Shown here: positions 11,952 to 24,694 of the stretch, piece by piece
How positions within the stretch are numbered: the stretch's first letter is position 1
Layout of the letters: the number at the start of each line of letters is the position of its first letter
Assembly (NCBI GenBank): GCA_029582265.1
Contig: CM055837.1
Span: 16,094,369 to 16,158,368, forward strand
DNA from: Zoroaster sp. YZ-2022
Lineage: Eukaryota > Echinodermata > Asteroidea > Forcipulatida > Zoroasteridae
Direction: 5' to 3'
DNA length: 64,000 bases
The notes under the pieces: generated by a model
What the model saw: the letters and a program-made list of their open reading frames with translations, nothing else
Databases searched by the model: none
Told to the model about the DNA's origin: nothing
Position numbers and translations under genes: made by a program

Positions 11952-14900
11952 TGAGTCATTAAAGAACCACAGGTTCCCGACCCCGTGAGTTGACGCACAT
12001 CGGTGTTCAGCATGATTAAAGTTTCGTCAGATTGGGTGGTACCGTATACCAATTCGTGTGATTAAGTTTCTGCGTAGGATGTATCTACGGTTACAGTTCG
12101 GTACGGCAGTCCCAGAGCGTCAAGTCAAATGTAGCCGATGCAGTATCGAGGGACCATTTTTCGCCGGTAACCCAAGCCAAATCCCCAATCAAATTCAATC
12201 AAATTAATTTGGTTTGCGCGGCCCGTATATGCGATGCCAGGATCATTAGGTGACGAGCCTGTTGTGCGAGTCTGCGAGCACGAAGGGGGATTCGACCCTC
12301 CTAAACATGGGTTAACAGCGGGCCTCGTGCACCGATTGTCATGTCGGTCTGACGGCACGAACTGCCGTAACCGGAACGGGTCGCTCCCCTCGCGGGCAGA
12401 TGAGCACAGGGGCCCGGTAAACCCTCCTCAGGACCCGCTGCTTATTACACTAGACTCCAGTCGCGTTTAAACATGGATTTCCATGCGCTCTCTTCATTAT
12501 CCGCGCCCTCATACTGCAACGTAACCGGATACCCTATTTCGCTAAACGTACTCGACATGTCTGTCAGTTTTCACACAGTTATGTCGTGTCGGAAGTATTG
12601 GGTAAAAATACACGCTATCCCTAGGTGGTTTTACAGAATCACTCTTCACTGATAGGTTACGTGATGTATTAGTTGTTGATTTCCAAATATCCTCTACATT
12701 AATATGATTAAAACGGACACTTTTGCCCTTTTTGCGTTCCCCTGGGAGAGGTGAACGGTCCCCACACCAAGAAGCTTCATGATTTATGACATCCATTACG
12801 CATGTTCATTTTACGTAATGCGGATTTATTCAGATATCCTATACCCTGATCCACCCTAACTGGTTAGATTCACCAATTTTTAGTACCCTTTACGAAAGGT
12901 ATCTGGCAACCTTTCCCCTAAATTAGATTTTTTTTCAACGAATTTTTTTTGAGGCGTCCTTCTGGAGGAGTTAAATGCACTTTTTGCATCCTGCACAAAA
13001 TCGTTGCAATGTACGGTGTGATTTGGTTCGCTAAACTTTGTGTTGGTATCATCCTGCGTCGACATTTAATTTGATTATAAATTTCAGTCCTGGAATCATA
13101 TAATTCTGCCCTTTTGGCACCAAGACCCATGACGTTAAAGAGGAGTTTCAACATTAGGAATGTTGGCAAAAAGACTCTGATGGTATCTTACTCTCTTTAA
13201 ATCAATGTATACAATCCAAAACCAAAATGTGGAAGTTTTAGCTGAATGCAGAGTCTAAGTCGTGAGAAAATAGTCAAAAGGCCTCATTAACAGTTCCTTC
13301 AGAAAACACTTGGAGCAGAAAGATGCTCTCTCTGGCATCTTTTTGAAAATATGCATATTGTTCGTGTTTCTATCTGCTATGAGACCTCTTCAGTCAGAAT
13401 AAGTGCACCATGAAAAAATCCTTGCCCCTTGAAACTCCCTCTGCTTAATTTGTAAAAATATAATACTTTTGGGAACTAAATATACATCTGTAATAATGAT
13501 TTTTGTATGGAATATGATTTATTTTGGGACCATTACCAATATATTGTTCATCAACTTGACAACCCAATGAAGTTATGATATGGAAAATCATAGGCCTAAC
13601 TCAGGAAGTCTTAACTCTTCAAAATTAGATTGAAATACTATCTTAATAATTGAAGATCACTAAAACATTACAAAGTCAGATGTGACCACACACAATCTTC
13701 TATTAAAAGGTTTCACAAAACTAACATGAATTCAATGCACCCATAACCGTTTAAAGGAAAGCAGTTCATTGATTTCGTGAAAAAGTGTTTGTATTCCGTC
13801 GCAGGACCCTCGAACGTCACCTTCAAACAGTGAAATTCCCACCGCCGTCCTCTCACCCTATTAATTACATTTGCCTCTTCTCCTTATTTGCTGCTATCAT
13901 TAAGATAATCGTGATATACTCTCGCCTTTCACGAGCTGGAAGTGCCTCTCCCCACCCGCCACACTCAAAACTCAAGTCCTTATATAATCGAAACGTCGCT
14001 AAGGAGAGTTTAATTTTGATTAATTCAAAGTCAGACATATTAAGAGCGTGTTTGAGACCAATCTTGGAGAAGCAAATTGCATCAAGTTCAGACCTTAAGT
14101 GGCACCATGGCTTATTAATACAATCAGAGTTAATGAGTGCTCCGTAAAAAGGAAACGCCGACGCGTATAGCGCGTTGCAGCAGAATTGTAATCATGTCAC
14201 GGTCGGTAATTTCGACCATTCATTAATCAATCCATTTGCCACAGTTGTTCTCCTCATTAATTTTGCATTCTCTCCGTTAATAGTTTTCGTGATCATGTCA
14301 GGGTGTCCTAGTGAGGGAAAAGGTGTTGGTATACGCTCAGATAATAGCTGATAGTGTGACAGGAATTCGTAATCTTTGTGTTTCAATTTTTCGAAAGGCC
14401 TTGTTTGGTATTTTCTGCTACTAAATAACACAGTTTCCAAATTAAATGAACCTATACACTAAATGTTCGTAATCATGAGATTACAAACCTGTTTAAAGCC
14501 ACTAAATTGGTAATTTCAAAAGAAATGATCGCAGATTTAGCGGTATACAGTTGATAAACATCACTAAAACAACAAAAATTATTTTCATAAGATAATATTC
14601 TACATAGGTCTGTATGATAAATATTAATGCATTTAAACTTTGTTTTTTTAACGGCACAACTTAATAAGCTGATACTTTCACATGTTAGTATTGATCACGA
14701 CTCGAAAAAAAAACAAGCATCATTTTTAAAGCATATTTGCCAGTATGATGACAGCTGGTCATAAATTATTACACAAACCTTTTTATTTCAGTAACTGTAT
14801 TTAACCCATCAAATGAAGCAGATTCGGATAAACTCTGATGCACTTTAGCTCGAAATATCCAACTCTATAGCAACTGAAATGCATGCCACGTGGAGATCAA

Positions 14901-15170
14901 ACATGTGGGAATAGATGAACTCGCCGTATTACTGATCACGTTCGGCTTGTTGCATGCAGAAACTAGCGCGCCCACGATAGTCACTCGTAGTCTCGGGTGA
15001 TGTGTCTCCCGATAACTTGTGTATAGGATGATTGGTACTGTACTAATAACGTCTGAGAGTCGCCACTTGACTTGACCGAAGGTCCGATTATATCCTGTAG
15101 GGGGAATGAGGAGTTGACGTTTCGGCCGCTGGTGATTAAGTGTCGTTTTTGTCTTTTCCGGACTATGTAT
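11952..15170. other. Non-coding DNA without recognised features
   Basis: Short frames appear on both strands (for example 12125-12470 and 13785-14147), but none shows a domain or consistent splice signals. The region around 12000-12460 is GC-richer than its surroundings and I cannot explain it. Confidence 0.35.
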
Positions 15171-15717
15171 TAATAATAATAATAATAATAATGTATAGAT
15201 TTATATAGCGCACGTATCCACCAACTAAGTGGCGCTCAAGGCGCATTATATTATTATCCCTGCTCATAAGGCTCATAAGGCTCATAAATCATTCCTGAAA
15301 CCATCTCAGCTCCCTGGGGAGTATACAGCTCAATTGCTGCCATTTCTAGCGCATATAGAGCAAACCATCTCTGCCTTCACAGGTACCCATTTAACCCCTG
15401 GGTGGAGAGAAGCAATTATGGTTAAGTGTCTTGCTCAAGGACACAGGTGTCACGGCCGGGGCTCGAACCCACACTCTGCTGCTGGCAACACCAGAACTTG
15501 AGTTCAGTGCGCTAGACCGCACGACAATCCACTTTACGTGCATTATACAACACACGGGACCTACGGCTTTACGTCCCATCCGAAGGACGAAGCAATTATG
15601 GTTAAGTACCTTGCTCAAGGACACAAGTGTCACGACCGGGGCTCGAACCCACACCCTGCTGCTGGCAACACCAGAACTTGAGTTCGGTGCGCTAGACCGC
15701 TCGGCCACGACACTCCA
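15171..15717 (-). mobile_element. Composite tRNA-derived SINE, two fused heads
   Basis: The plus strand starts with a (TAA)n tail at 15171 and continues 'tttatatagcgcacgtatccacc', the reverse of a SINE lying on the minus strand. Two tRNA-like heads occur, at about 15402-15535 and 15585-15717. Each has 'ggggctcgaacccaca' (reverse of a B box) and 'ctagaccgc' (reverse of an A-box region). A body segment related to 28020-28140 separates them. This suggests one SINE inserted into, or fused with, another. Related single copies are at 53651-54005 and 55401-55756. Confidence 0.75.
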
Positions 15718-15827
15718 CGGTGGTTGTGGTCAGCAACGTATTTGTTTCTCAGATACACGTCAGTATAGGACTACACGATAATCTGTTGGTAGTCTTTAAA
15801 AACATTGATTGCAGTTTTACACAAAAC

Positions 15828-16115
15828 TTACTTGGTGTAAATTTGATAATGGGATCAAACATTCCTTGAAATATGTCTGTCATTGTATGTCAGGTGCTAT
15901 CATTGTATTGAAACAAGTGTAAGAATTTCCATAATGTATTTCTCTCATCCGAAGGAAGAAATTTCACATTGGATTGATTGTGAACAATATGTATGCACTA
16001 TAGTGTCACTATTTTCTCGTGAACGATGTTTTACAACGATCCTAGGCTGAAACTTGCACTTGTATCTTGATTGGTATCAAAGTATGGATGCATTTACAAA
16101 ATTTTACCAAGAGTG
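15828..16115 (+). repeat. Unclassified dispersed repeat (copy 2)
   Basis: This copy starts 'aaacttacttggtgtaaattt', includes 'gggatcaaacattccttgaaatat', and ends near 'tttaccaagagtgtg'. The same order of words is seen in the copies at 4955, 21832 and 35771. No open frame is present. Confidence 0.5.
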
Positions 16116-16542
16116 TGTACAGTATTGTGACAAACATCAAACATGTATGCTTCAAACTTCGAAGGGGGTACAGTGGAGGGATTGGAAGCCGAGGGCCAGG
16201 GTAAATCACTGAAAAAAAGGTGGGGCTCGCTAAACAAGATCGATGGCGTGTCATAAATTAATTGAAAATATGCACCTTCTGTGATCAGCCATGCAGCCAC
16301 CCGAGGTGGGAACGCTGGATGCGATGTGAATACGTTGAATACCAAGTAGCCTAGTTTTATCGAGACAGCAATGGTTATAGCTAAAATGTGGGAACGTTGG
16401 GTTCTAGGCTAGGAAGGAATGATAGGTGGTACCGTGTGTTAGTATATTAACCGGAAAAGGGTAACAGGGGTAAATTATTATTTTAATTTTATTTATTTGT
16501 TACTTTTATTTAGTTTATTAATTTTTATTCGGGGGGGGGGGG

Positions 16543-16900
16543 GGTCAGACTCACCTAGAATATGGGTTAGATTGGATTGACCTGGAATCAGGGTCAGTCT
16601 GACCCCAAAACAGATCTGGCCCCTGTGACCCATTTTCCGGGTCAACTGATGCTATTTTAACACCACTTTTTTGCAGTGTAGTGTCGATTACAGTTCCATA
16701 TCCAATTACCAAGTTTAGGCACAAACCTGAAACCACCAATGGTCAGAATTGACCTAGGAACGGGACAATTCATGTACCTGGAAAGTCGGTCAATGAATTT
16801 GACTGACCCCGAGATTGGATTAAGAGAAAATCCAGTTCTGACCCAAATTCCGGGTCAGTCCGGCTCAAATAATGGGTCCGGCACTATCGGAGCCTTTTTG
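16543..16900. repeat. GGGTCA-rich repeat tract (copy 2), two blocks
   Basis: Blocks rich in gggtca/tgaccc occur at about 16543-16645 and 16740-16880. Between them lies a fragment of the ACACTGCAAAA MITE family ('ttttaacaccacttttttgcagtgtag'-like words). A 12-14 base G run precedes the tract. The association suggests that GGGTCA blocks travel with, or insert near, that MITE. Confidence 0.45.
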
Positions 16901-17689
16901 ATCCGGACGTTTTTTTCTTAATGCTGCATCTTTGTGCAATCGAAACACCGAGTGTTACCTTATAATGTAATTTCTATTTGAACTCAGGAAAATTTGATTC
17001 AATTTGGCTTTAGTGAAAATCTGTGTAAAGTCTCATTTCCAATCATGTAGCGAGATTTTGTCTGGACTTAACTCGTTTTATTTCTCAGATACAGAGAAAA
17101 AGTATTACCTTTCGAAAACTGTCATAAAGGACAGCAACAACCTTTGGAGTTACCTGAGCTTCGGGACAAACACGAAATTATTCCAACTTTGAACACCTGG
17201 CGCCCAGAGCAGATAAACCCTGGGCGATTGGACGGCAGCTCTGGCGTGGGCAAACTCAGGGTGTTGGTTCGCAAACAGACCGGCTTTCTTTCCCCCAAGT
17301 TGTTGAGTATTCTGAAGAATGTGTTGGGTGGGGTGTGAGCAAATACGCTACTGGGTTTGGGATGTGTGTGGCACATTTTTTTGAAGAATGAAGAGTGACA
17401 ACCATGTCAGCTTCGATTTTGTGTGTTGCTTGGTTGATGCCACTATTTAGTAGAGTCCATTTGTGCTAGACAAAGGCCAATGGTGGTACATACAAATATT
17501 AAAAAGAATTAGGACACAGTAAAAAGGCATTTTTACCACTTTTCTGGAAATAAACAACGTGTCAACACATAAATACAGTATTGTCTGCTGAGTTTGTTTT
17601 CATGTATTTCCAACTAAAAAAATATGCATGCAAAAATGTTAATAAAGATAACAAAGGGTCGTTACAAAAGTACAATAATTGATCACTTT
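16901..17689. other. Non-coding DNA without recognised features
   Basis: No supported exon. Overlapping frames at 17004-17376 on both strands have no domain. Confidence 0.35.
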
Positions 17690-18445
17690 ACTTGGATGAC
17701 TATAGGCTTATGGCTAGATTTCTTGACCGAAAATACTTTACAATTGTATTTTTTGTCAGCAACTTTGTAGTAACTCCTTTGAAGATCTGGCTTTGCTATG
17801 AATGATTTTTAAGCACCTGAGCCTCTTAAGTAAATAAATATAATTATCCAATATGTTTTTTCTTCAGTGACATTATCCTTAATCTTATGGCCAAACATGT
17901 TTGCAATTGTACCCTTTCGAATTCCACATTCTTGCTTTTCAGTCAGTTACTTAATAATCTCGCTCTCTTATTATTGAATAACTCTGTCTTCTAAAAGGAT
18001 AATAATATTTACAAAAGCTATGCCTTTTTTGCTGACATACCATAAGCCTTAACGTGTCGGTCAAAGATGTTTTTGATTGAATTTTGTCAAAGTTCACAAC
18101 AAAATCTTGCTTGTAAAGCCAGTGAATTTTTAGTAATCCTCGCTTTCTCTTGATTGAATACCAATGGCTTCTGCTGACACAAGCCTAAACCCGTTGACCC
18201 AAAAATATTTGATTTTTTTCATAAAGTCAGTGACTTTTAGTAATCCTGCTTTTCTCTTTATTGAGTGTCTAAGAAAAGATCATAATAATCAAACCTAGTT
18301 CTTCTTTGTTGACATTAGCCTAAACCTGTTGGTCAGACTTGATTGCGATTGTATTTTCTTTTTCAAAGTTCACTAGAAAATCTTGTTTGTAAGTCAGTGA
18401 CTTTTTAGTAATCCTCTTTCTTCTAACTGAATACCCCTGGCTGTT
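17690..18445 (+). repeat. Diverged satellite, about 150-165 bp units
   Basis: Words such as 'cagtgacttttagtaatcct', 'tctttgttgacattagcctaaacctgttgg' (in parts) and 'caaagttcac' recur in order about every 150-165 bp over four to five units. The units are strongly diverged, indicating an old tandem array. No frame is conserved between units. Confidence 0.65.
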
Positions 18446-19079
18446 CCATTTATCTCTCTGTCACACCCATCCATGGCAAGGGATTGAGATTTGTGTATTA
18501 ATTTGTGCAGGTGATGCCAGGCCACACATGATCCTATCGATGCTAAGGGGGTCGGGTAACATGAGATTGCTGAGCAAATTGACTCAAAACTCTAGCCGGC
18601 TTCGAATATTTTTTGTAGAATGTAAGGGAGGATTTGTGTTTTAGGGGTAGTATATTGGAGATGGACGAAAACCACCCCTCACAAACATAGCTGATGGGAA
18701 GAAGGCTGCCCGTTGCTAGTGTAGTTTTGTAAACACAATTTACTTAATGAATTGTAGGTATTAGATCGTTAGCAATCATAGCGGTTACAAAGGGGGCAGG
18801 ACCAGGGTGATGGCAGAAAAGGGAATACAAAATAAAGGTAGGCTACACTGCCAAACAAAGGTTGATAAAAATGGGAAGCATTTGTTTCCCTCTGCCCCCC
18901 TGGGTATTCCAATTGGACCCGGTCTTGGACTCGGATTCGGCCCCACCAGGTCTTGGTCGAAGACTCGAGTAAAGGAATCCTGTAAGCACTCTGTCTTCAA
19001 CTCGCACTCGGATACTGACTATGTTAGTCTTAAATTGAGTGGGAAGTCCACGGACTCGGTCTTGTCTTGGACTTGGACC
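18446..19079. other. Non-coding DNA grading into a minisatellite
   Basis: From about 18930 the sequence carries degenerate 'ggtcttggactcgg' words, early or decayed forms of the minisatellite that follows. No gene is visible. Confidence 0.4.
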
Positions 19080-19740
19080 CTGACAGCGCCAGGCTTGGTC
19101 TTGACTCGAGTGGGAAGTCATAAAAAATCGTTATTGACTCTGACTCGGACAGTGCCGGTATTGGTCTTGACTCGAGTGGGAATTCCAAGGATTTGGTTTT
19201 GACTCGAGTGGAAATGCCAAAGATTTAGTATTGACTCTGACTCACGGACAGTGCCGATATTGGTCTTGACTCGAGTGGGAATTCTAAGGATTTGGTCTTG
19301 ACTCGAGTGGAAATGCCAAAGATTTAGTATTGACTCTGACTCACGGACAGTGCCGATATTGGTCTTGACTCGAGTGGGAATTCTAAGGATTTGGTCTTGA
19401 CTCGAGTGGAAATGCCAAAGATTTAGTATTGACTCTGACTCGGACAGTGCCGATATTGGTCTTGACTCGAGTGGGAATTCTAAGGATTTGGTCTTGACTC
19501 GAGTGGAAATGCCAAAGATTTAGTATTGACTCTGACTCACGGACAGTGCCAGTATTGGTCTTGACTCGAGTGGGAATTCCAAGGATGTGGTCTTGACTCG
19601 AGTGGAAATTCCAAAGATTTAGTATTGACTCTGACTCACGGACAGTGTCGGTATTGGTCTTGACTCGAGTGGGAATTCAAAGGATTTAGTCTCTGTCTCT
19701 GACATGCCGGTTTTAGTCTTGATTCAAGTTTGAATTCTAA
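19080..19740 (+). repeat. Minisatellite, about 99-bp units
   Basis: Six units begin at 'gacagtgcc' (19148, 19247, 19346, 19443, 19542, 19641), a spacing of 97-99 bp. Each unit contains two copies of 'ttgactcgagtgg', so the unit is itself a duplicated shorter repeat. Units in the middle are nearly identical and the edges are diverged, as expected for an array maintained by unequal exchange. Confidence 0.95.
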
Positions 19741-21607
19741 GGATTATGTCTTAGACTCATACTCGGACATTACCAGACTTGGTCTTGGCTTGTACTCGGA
19801 TTGTCTAGGTACGACTCCAGACCACCGTGGGCATTCCTTTCTCCAGCTTCCATTTTGGTTCCCTACGTCTAAGATTAAAACCCCTTCGACCGTCTTCTTC
19901 TTCAGTGAATCCCTTCAGAGGTCACCCTTCCGTCATAAATAAAGATTTGGTCAGCTAAAAACTTTCCTACTTTCCTTCCTAGCCAGGATTTTCAAATTGG
20001 GTAGCATATGATTTTGGGGGTGAGAGTACCGACAATTAAAAGAATCGTTTGAAAACTTAACCGACAACATTCAAAATTTGCTCCCATCGACCCTGCTCCC
20101 CCTTTTGGCGAAAAATACTACTGGAATAAAGAGAAGAAATATGGGAATATACTGGTGAAGATATTGTATCCAGTACAACCCAGTTGATCTATGGACATAT
20201 TGCTTTGGTTTCAACTTGAGCATCGCGGTTTAACGCCGAGGATAGATTAAAAAAGAAAGCAGCGACTGTACAACAGCTCCTAGGACACGTGCACCCATTC
20301 AACCCCGTTCAAACAAAAGTTGATTAGTACGGGAGACCAAATTAATATCCACTCCACGTTCTCAGGAACCTCGTGTGTTGGTCTACCCTTTCATACACCG
20401 ATATTGCTCCTCGACGCCCGGTAAACAGTACCTTTATGAAGTACGAGGATTGTTCCAAGGCGCTAAGCACACACACCGTGAAACCCAGGTTTCCTCCGCC
20501 GTGCGCCGCGGCTGTAGACTTTGCATCGTGTCACGGTGATGATACACTCTCGCACGGGAACAAACGAAGATATATACTCCTCACAAAGACGCCCGCCATG
20601 TGCCCAGGTCGCCCCATTCGGGGAATTCCTGTTAATTTTCCAACAGGAAGCTGTTTGAAGCAGCCTGCCTGTGTTGTGTGTACAGTTTTAAAATTGTTTT
20701 GAGCTCGGGGAGCCGACATTGTTTTTTCCTCGGTCTTCCGCTGTCTTGGGTTGACACATTGAGCTGCCTCGATAGGGGGAAGTGTGAGGCGCAGTTCGTG
20801 CTTCGCTGCTTCCGTAAAGAGCGTCGAAGGCACAATCATCCGATATGAGTCTTTTATGTTGTTGTATTGGTTCCTACTTCACTGGTTGCTTGGTAACACC
20901 AAGTAAACAATGTTGTCGTGCCTAGGGCCCCTGTCACCTTTTTTTGTTTTCAAGTGAGCAGTGCTGGTGGTGAAATGAGCACAACGGTGGTGTGGGGATA
21001 GCTAGGAAGGGGACCATACCGCCAAAACAATGGCATGGTGCCTACTGGTCAATGTTGCAATATGAGTTATATCATGAAGATTGCATTTATCTCGGGAGCC
21101 CAATGACCCATCAGTGACGTTGCGTTGAGGGCATTGGTAAATCCAAGGGAGTAACTTTGGGGCTGAACCCCCTCAATACTTAAGTCCCTCAAGGTTCCGT
21201 TACTACCCCATTAGTCCAGTCGCTATATGCCTGTACATATTGCACTTACCCCCCCCCCTCCCCCCCTCACACACACACAGACACACCCTACGTTTACACA
21301 AACGAATCGGAACATGTTGTGAGTTTTGCTACTCTCGTAGAGGAGCCATGTGGAGGCTAGATAACACACCTTTAAGCCCGGTAACATGTTCAAAAGTATT
21401 TTGACTTAATCATAAGTCCACTTTTCCTAATTTTTATGAAATAAATTTTCATTTTAATGAAATAATTTAAATTTCATAATTTTTATGAAATAAATTATCA
21501 TTTTATTGCAATATTTCTAAATTCGACTTTATTTACCAACATTTATTTCATGTACACTATTAGATACCTCGACTTAAATCCAGAACTGATCAAAGTTTGA
21601 CATGAAA
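19741..21607. other. Non-coding DNA, GC-richer in the middle
   Basis: The part at about 20290-20840 is GC-richer than its surroundings and has overlapping open frames on both strands (20373-20702 plus, 20531-20839 minus). Neither resembles a known protein, and I found no bHLH coding motif there. A CA-rich stretch near 21250-21285 and an AT-rich repeated 'ttttatgaaataaatt' near 21430-21510 are also present. Confidence 0.35.
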
Positions 21608-21613
21608 CCTACT

Positions 21614-21831
21614 CAGGGCTTCAAGCGTCCCTATATTTCCTATATTTCCTATATTTCCTATATTTTTTAGATTTCCCATACGGAAAATGGTGTTAAAAAT
21701 CGAATGAGCACTGTTGTTGTGCAGCTGTTGTATTTGTAAAATTCCTATATTTTTCCTATAATTTTCTTGTGAAGCCCTATATTGGCCCTATATTTATCCC
21801 TATTTTTTGCAAGAGAACACTTGAAGCCCTG
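21614..21831. mobile_element. MITE with CAGGGCTTCAAG ends
   Basis: The left end 'cagggcttcaag' and right end 'cttgaagccctg' are perfect inverted repeats. Both flanks carry 'cctact' (21608-21613 and 21832-21837), a probable target-site duplication. The interior has repeats of 'ctatatttc'. It has no coding capacity. The ends recall hAT-like elements, although the visible duplication is only 6 bp. Confidence 0.8.
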
Positions 21832-22095
21832 CCTACTTGTAAATTGATAATAGAATCAAACAGCCCTTAAAATATTTCTGTCTCAGGTGCAGAATTTTAG
21901 TAAATTTGTGGCATAACTCATTCAAAGACTGAAATTCCACTTTGGAATGTTTACGAAGAACCTCAATGCATTTTCACTATTTTTGTTTATTTACGACAAA
22001 ATGAAAAAAAGATGAAAATGTCATAGGTTTTTGATAAGTATGTCTTGATTTGTATAAAATATGGATGTATTCGCAGATATTTTACCAAATCTGTA
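21832..22095 (+). repeat. Unclassified dispersed repeat (copy 3)
   Basis: This copy runs from 'cctacttgtaaattgataat' through 'aaaatatttctgtctcaggtgc' and 'gaaattccactttggaat' to 'tatggatgtattcgcagat'. It aligns by word order with the copies at 4955, 15828 and 35771. The MITE at 21614-21831 inserted into its left part. Confidence 0.5.
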
Positions 22096-23635
22096 TTCTT
22101 GCGGTAACTGAACAAACTACAGCCGCCACGCAGGTTTGACAAACCTGTTTCAAGACCATTTTTCGACAGTTTTGCTGACTCGAGTCACGGCATACTTATA
22201 AACCACATATGGTGTTGCAATATTCTTTGTATTTGCTCCTTCTGATGGAAGTAATTCTCAATGTCATTTCCATTTTCTGCCTCGTTGAAGATTCTCTTTA
22301 GAAGATTTTTTGATTTAATTCACACCAGCCGTGTACACGTATTGGTAATAGCGTTTAGAACGTAACTGTAAACAAGACCAAAACTCCGTATCCGCCAGAT
22401 TTTTTTAATGGTAGGTTTAAGGCTTACAATGAGGTATTGGACCCACATTCCCTTTTTAATGAACCGTCCTAGCTCAGTCAACAAAGCACGGAAAGACACC
22501 GAATGAAAAGTAAACAATGGTATTGATTTGAAAAAAGAAGAAAAAAAAAAAACGTTTCGTGAATCTAAATTTAATCTGCTTTGGGCATTTTTAGCCCGTC
22601 GTTTGTGCTAATATTAATCTGTCAATAACCTCAGTATGTACACCTGTATGTGTTGTACACAGTATTACTGGAACTGAGCGCCGAGTCGCTTAAAACGATA
22701 CAATTTGAAGCTTTTATTTCATTGAGGAAAATCTGTCTTCTGTGAAAAAATTTTTTTCGTTGTATTATTACAGTGATCGTAACGAATTAGGAGATGCAAG
22801 TATGCACTTGCCCATCTGGTGGCTTAGTGAATATTTCACTTAGAAAACAAAGATCATTCTGGCGTCCAATATTAATTGCAAATTAAGACTGTAACCTTTT
22901 GTAGTAATTTAAATTCTTTTTGTGTGTGTTTGAAATATTGCCATGGCTGCAGTAGAAGACCAGCTTTATGGTGAATAGGCTACCCGGAATAAGAAATAAA
23001 TAAAATAAGGTTGACCTGTTTTCCCAAAAAATACAAATGCTGAATAACCTGGTGTCTCGAAAATGAGAGAACCTGCTGTACTATGGCATAGAAGAGGGAC
23101 GGTATTGTGGGGCACAGGAGAGAACTAAGTACCGTGGTGAACGGGCAAACAAATAGGCCTACATGCACTATGTAAATAATGCTCCCAGTTTTGTGTAAGA
23201 ATGGAACAAGGTCATCTGTCGGTTAAAACCGAGCACAATCACGGACCGCCTTTTCAACAACTGGTTACGGCCAATAATCACCTACGGAGGTTCTTTGAAT
23301 AAACCCAAATGACGATCATTTTCACTCTTTTCAAAGTGGATTGTAGAGAGCAGGGCTTATGTTATTTGGGTAAAGCCGGTGTTCAAGTTTGGTAAAAATG
23401 TCTGTAAATGCATCAATGCTTTCTAATCATCGAGAGATGGCCATATGTACAAAAACTAACCTGTGAAAGTTGCGGCTTATTTAACTTGGTCGTTAACGAG
23501 AATTAATGAAAACAAATGCTTTCAGTCCTTAATTCATATTTATTCCAACGAGTAATGTAACTAACTTTACAAACAATGATAGAACAAACCACAAATATAG
23601 GTTGGTGAAATTCATGCGTCGGGAGATAAACAAAT
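22096..23635. other. Non-coding DNA without recognised features
   Basis: No supported gene or element is visible in this AT-rich stretch. Confidence 0.35.
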
Positions 23636-23908
23636 GATTTAATTTGCCCTACACCGACGTGTGTATAGCACTGTATACTCGGTGCTTTCCGAGTGTCTGT
23701 GAAAAAACTACACAGGCGACTCGGGCGGGATTCGAACCCACGACATCGGGCAAGCTCGGTGGTCGAGAGGTTAAGTCGTCTGCACTAGTAAGCAGGAGGT
23801 CGTGGGTTCGAATCCCGCTCGAGTCGCCTGTGTAGTTTTTTCACAGACACTCGGAAAGCACCGAGTATACAGTGCTATACACACGTCGGTGTAGGGCAAA
23901 ATTAAATC
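23636..23908. mobile_element. Inverted SINE dimer forming a long palindrome
   Basis: Two arms of about 109 bp (23636-23744 and 23799-23908) are reverse complements with only about one indel and one mismatch. They are separated by a 54-bp spacer. The right arm plus spacer contains a tRNA-like head ('ggtggtcgagaggttaag', 'gtgggttcgaatcccgc') followed by a body ending 'gtcggtgtagggcaaaatt'. The left arm is the same 3' part in the opposite orientation. A degraded single copy is at 33815-33955. Confidence 0.9.
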
Positions 23909-24359
23909 ATAAACCACAAATAGTAACATCTTTAAAGGAGGTTTTATACACCATCATCAAACTTATACCACGAAAGTTTTATGTAAAGCTGTGATTTTGT
24001 TTTGTATTATTTTGATATTATTAATTTATTTTAGATAGTGGTAGTTTTACCAATAGCTTTCACTCATTTCAACACAGCATTACTTACTAGTGAAACAGTC
24101 ATATTACGTCCTTTACTTGTTCTGTCGATTGCACTCAGATAAGCTGCAGTAATGGCAGCTGCATGCATTACTGACTGATAGGGCCTACAGCATTTAACGG
24201 CGCTGGCCATGCCAAGATGGGTCTTGGAACGATTTCACAAAACTCGTCTAGACGAATCGCAGACATAAGACGCCACGTGGCAGCTTACGCTACTCTTAAG
24301 ACCAATTTCACGAAATTTATCTTAAGATTGTGCGTTTAAAGAACAACAAATGTGTTTTT
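23909..24359. other. Non-coding DNA without recognised features
   Basis: No supported gene or element is visible between the two SINE insertions. Confidence 0.35.
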
Positions 24360-24377
24360 ACATGTATATAACTTGTT

Positions 24378-24694
24378 GTGGGGTGCCATGGTCGAGCGGT
24401 TTAGTGCATCGGATTGTGTTCCGATGACCGAGTCGTCAGAGTGTGTGGGTTCGAAGCCTTGCCGCGACCATGGTGCTTGTGTAAGACACTTTACCATAAT
24501 TGCTGTGAGGGCCGAATTGAACCCAGCCACTGGGGATGTACAAGCCAGTGCATGCTTAGTGCCGGTCCCAAGCCCGGATAAATGGGAGGGTTGCGTCAGG
24601 AAGGGCGTCCGGCGTAAAACCTATGCCAAATCAAATATGCGGATCATGATCCGCTGTGGCGACCCCTAACGGGAGCAGCCGAAAGAGGACAACA
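24378..24694 (+). mobile_element. tRNA-derived SINE with a LINE-type 3' tail
   Basis: A tRNA-like head ('ggtgccatggtcgagcggtt', 'gggttcgaagcc') is followed by a 3' region containing 'gcgtcaggaagggcgtccgg' and 'gctgtggcgacccctaac'. That tail is of the kind shared with animal LINEs, probably of the RTE group. The flanks carry 17-18 bp imperfect direct repeats (24360-24377 and 24695-24711, 'acatgtat..aacttgtt'), the expected mark of LINE-driven insertion. The frame crossing it is not a gene. Confidence 0.85.

Noticed and set aside
18785..19202. Overlapping frames of over 90 codons
   Set aside because: They are produced by the GACTCGAGTGG-type repeats.
20373..20839. Possible sim first exon in a GC-rich patch
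   Set aside because: The translated frames contain no basic helix-loop-helix motif and no splice phase that fits the exon at 25116.
23755..23835. Functional tRNA-Ser or Leu gene
   Set aside because: It is part of an inverted SINE dimer with the SINE body attached, and a degraded copy exists at 33815.
24352..24669. 105-codon plus-strand frame as a gene
   Set aside because: It lies almost entirely within the SINE with target duplications at 24378-24694.
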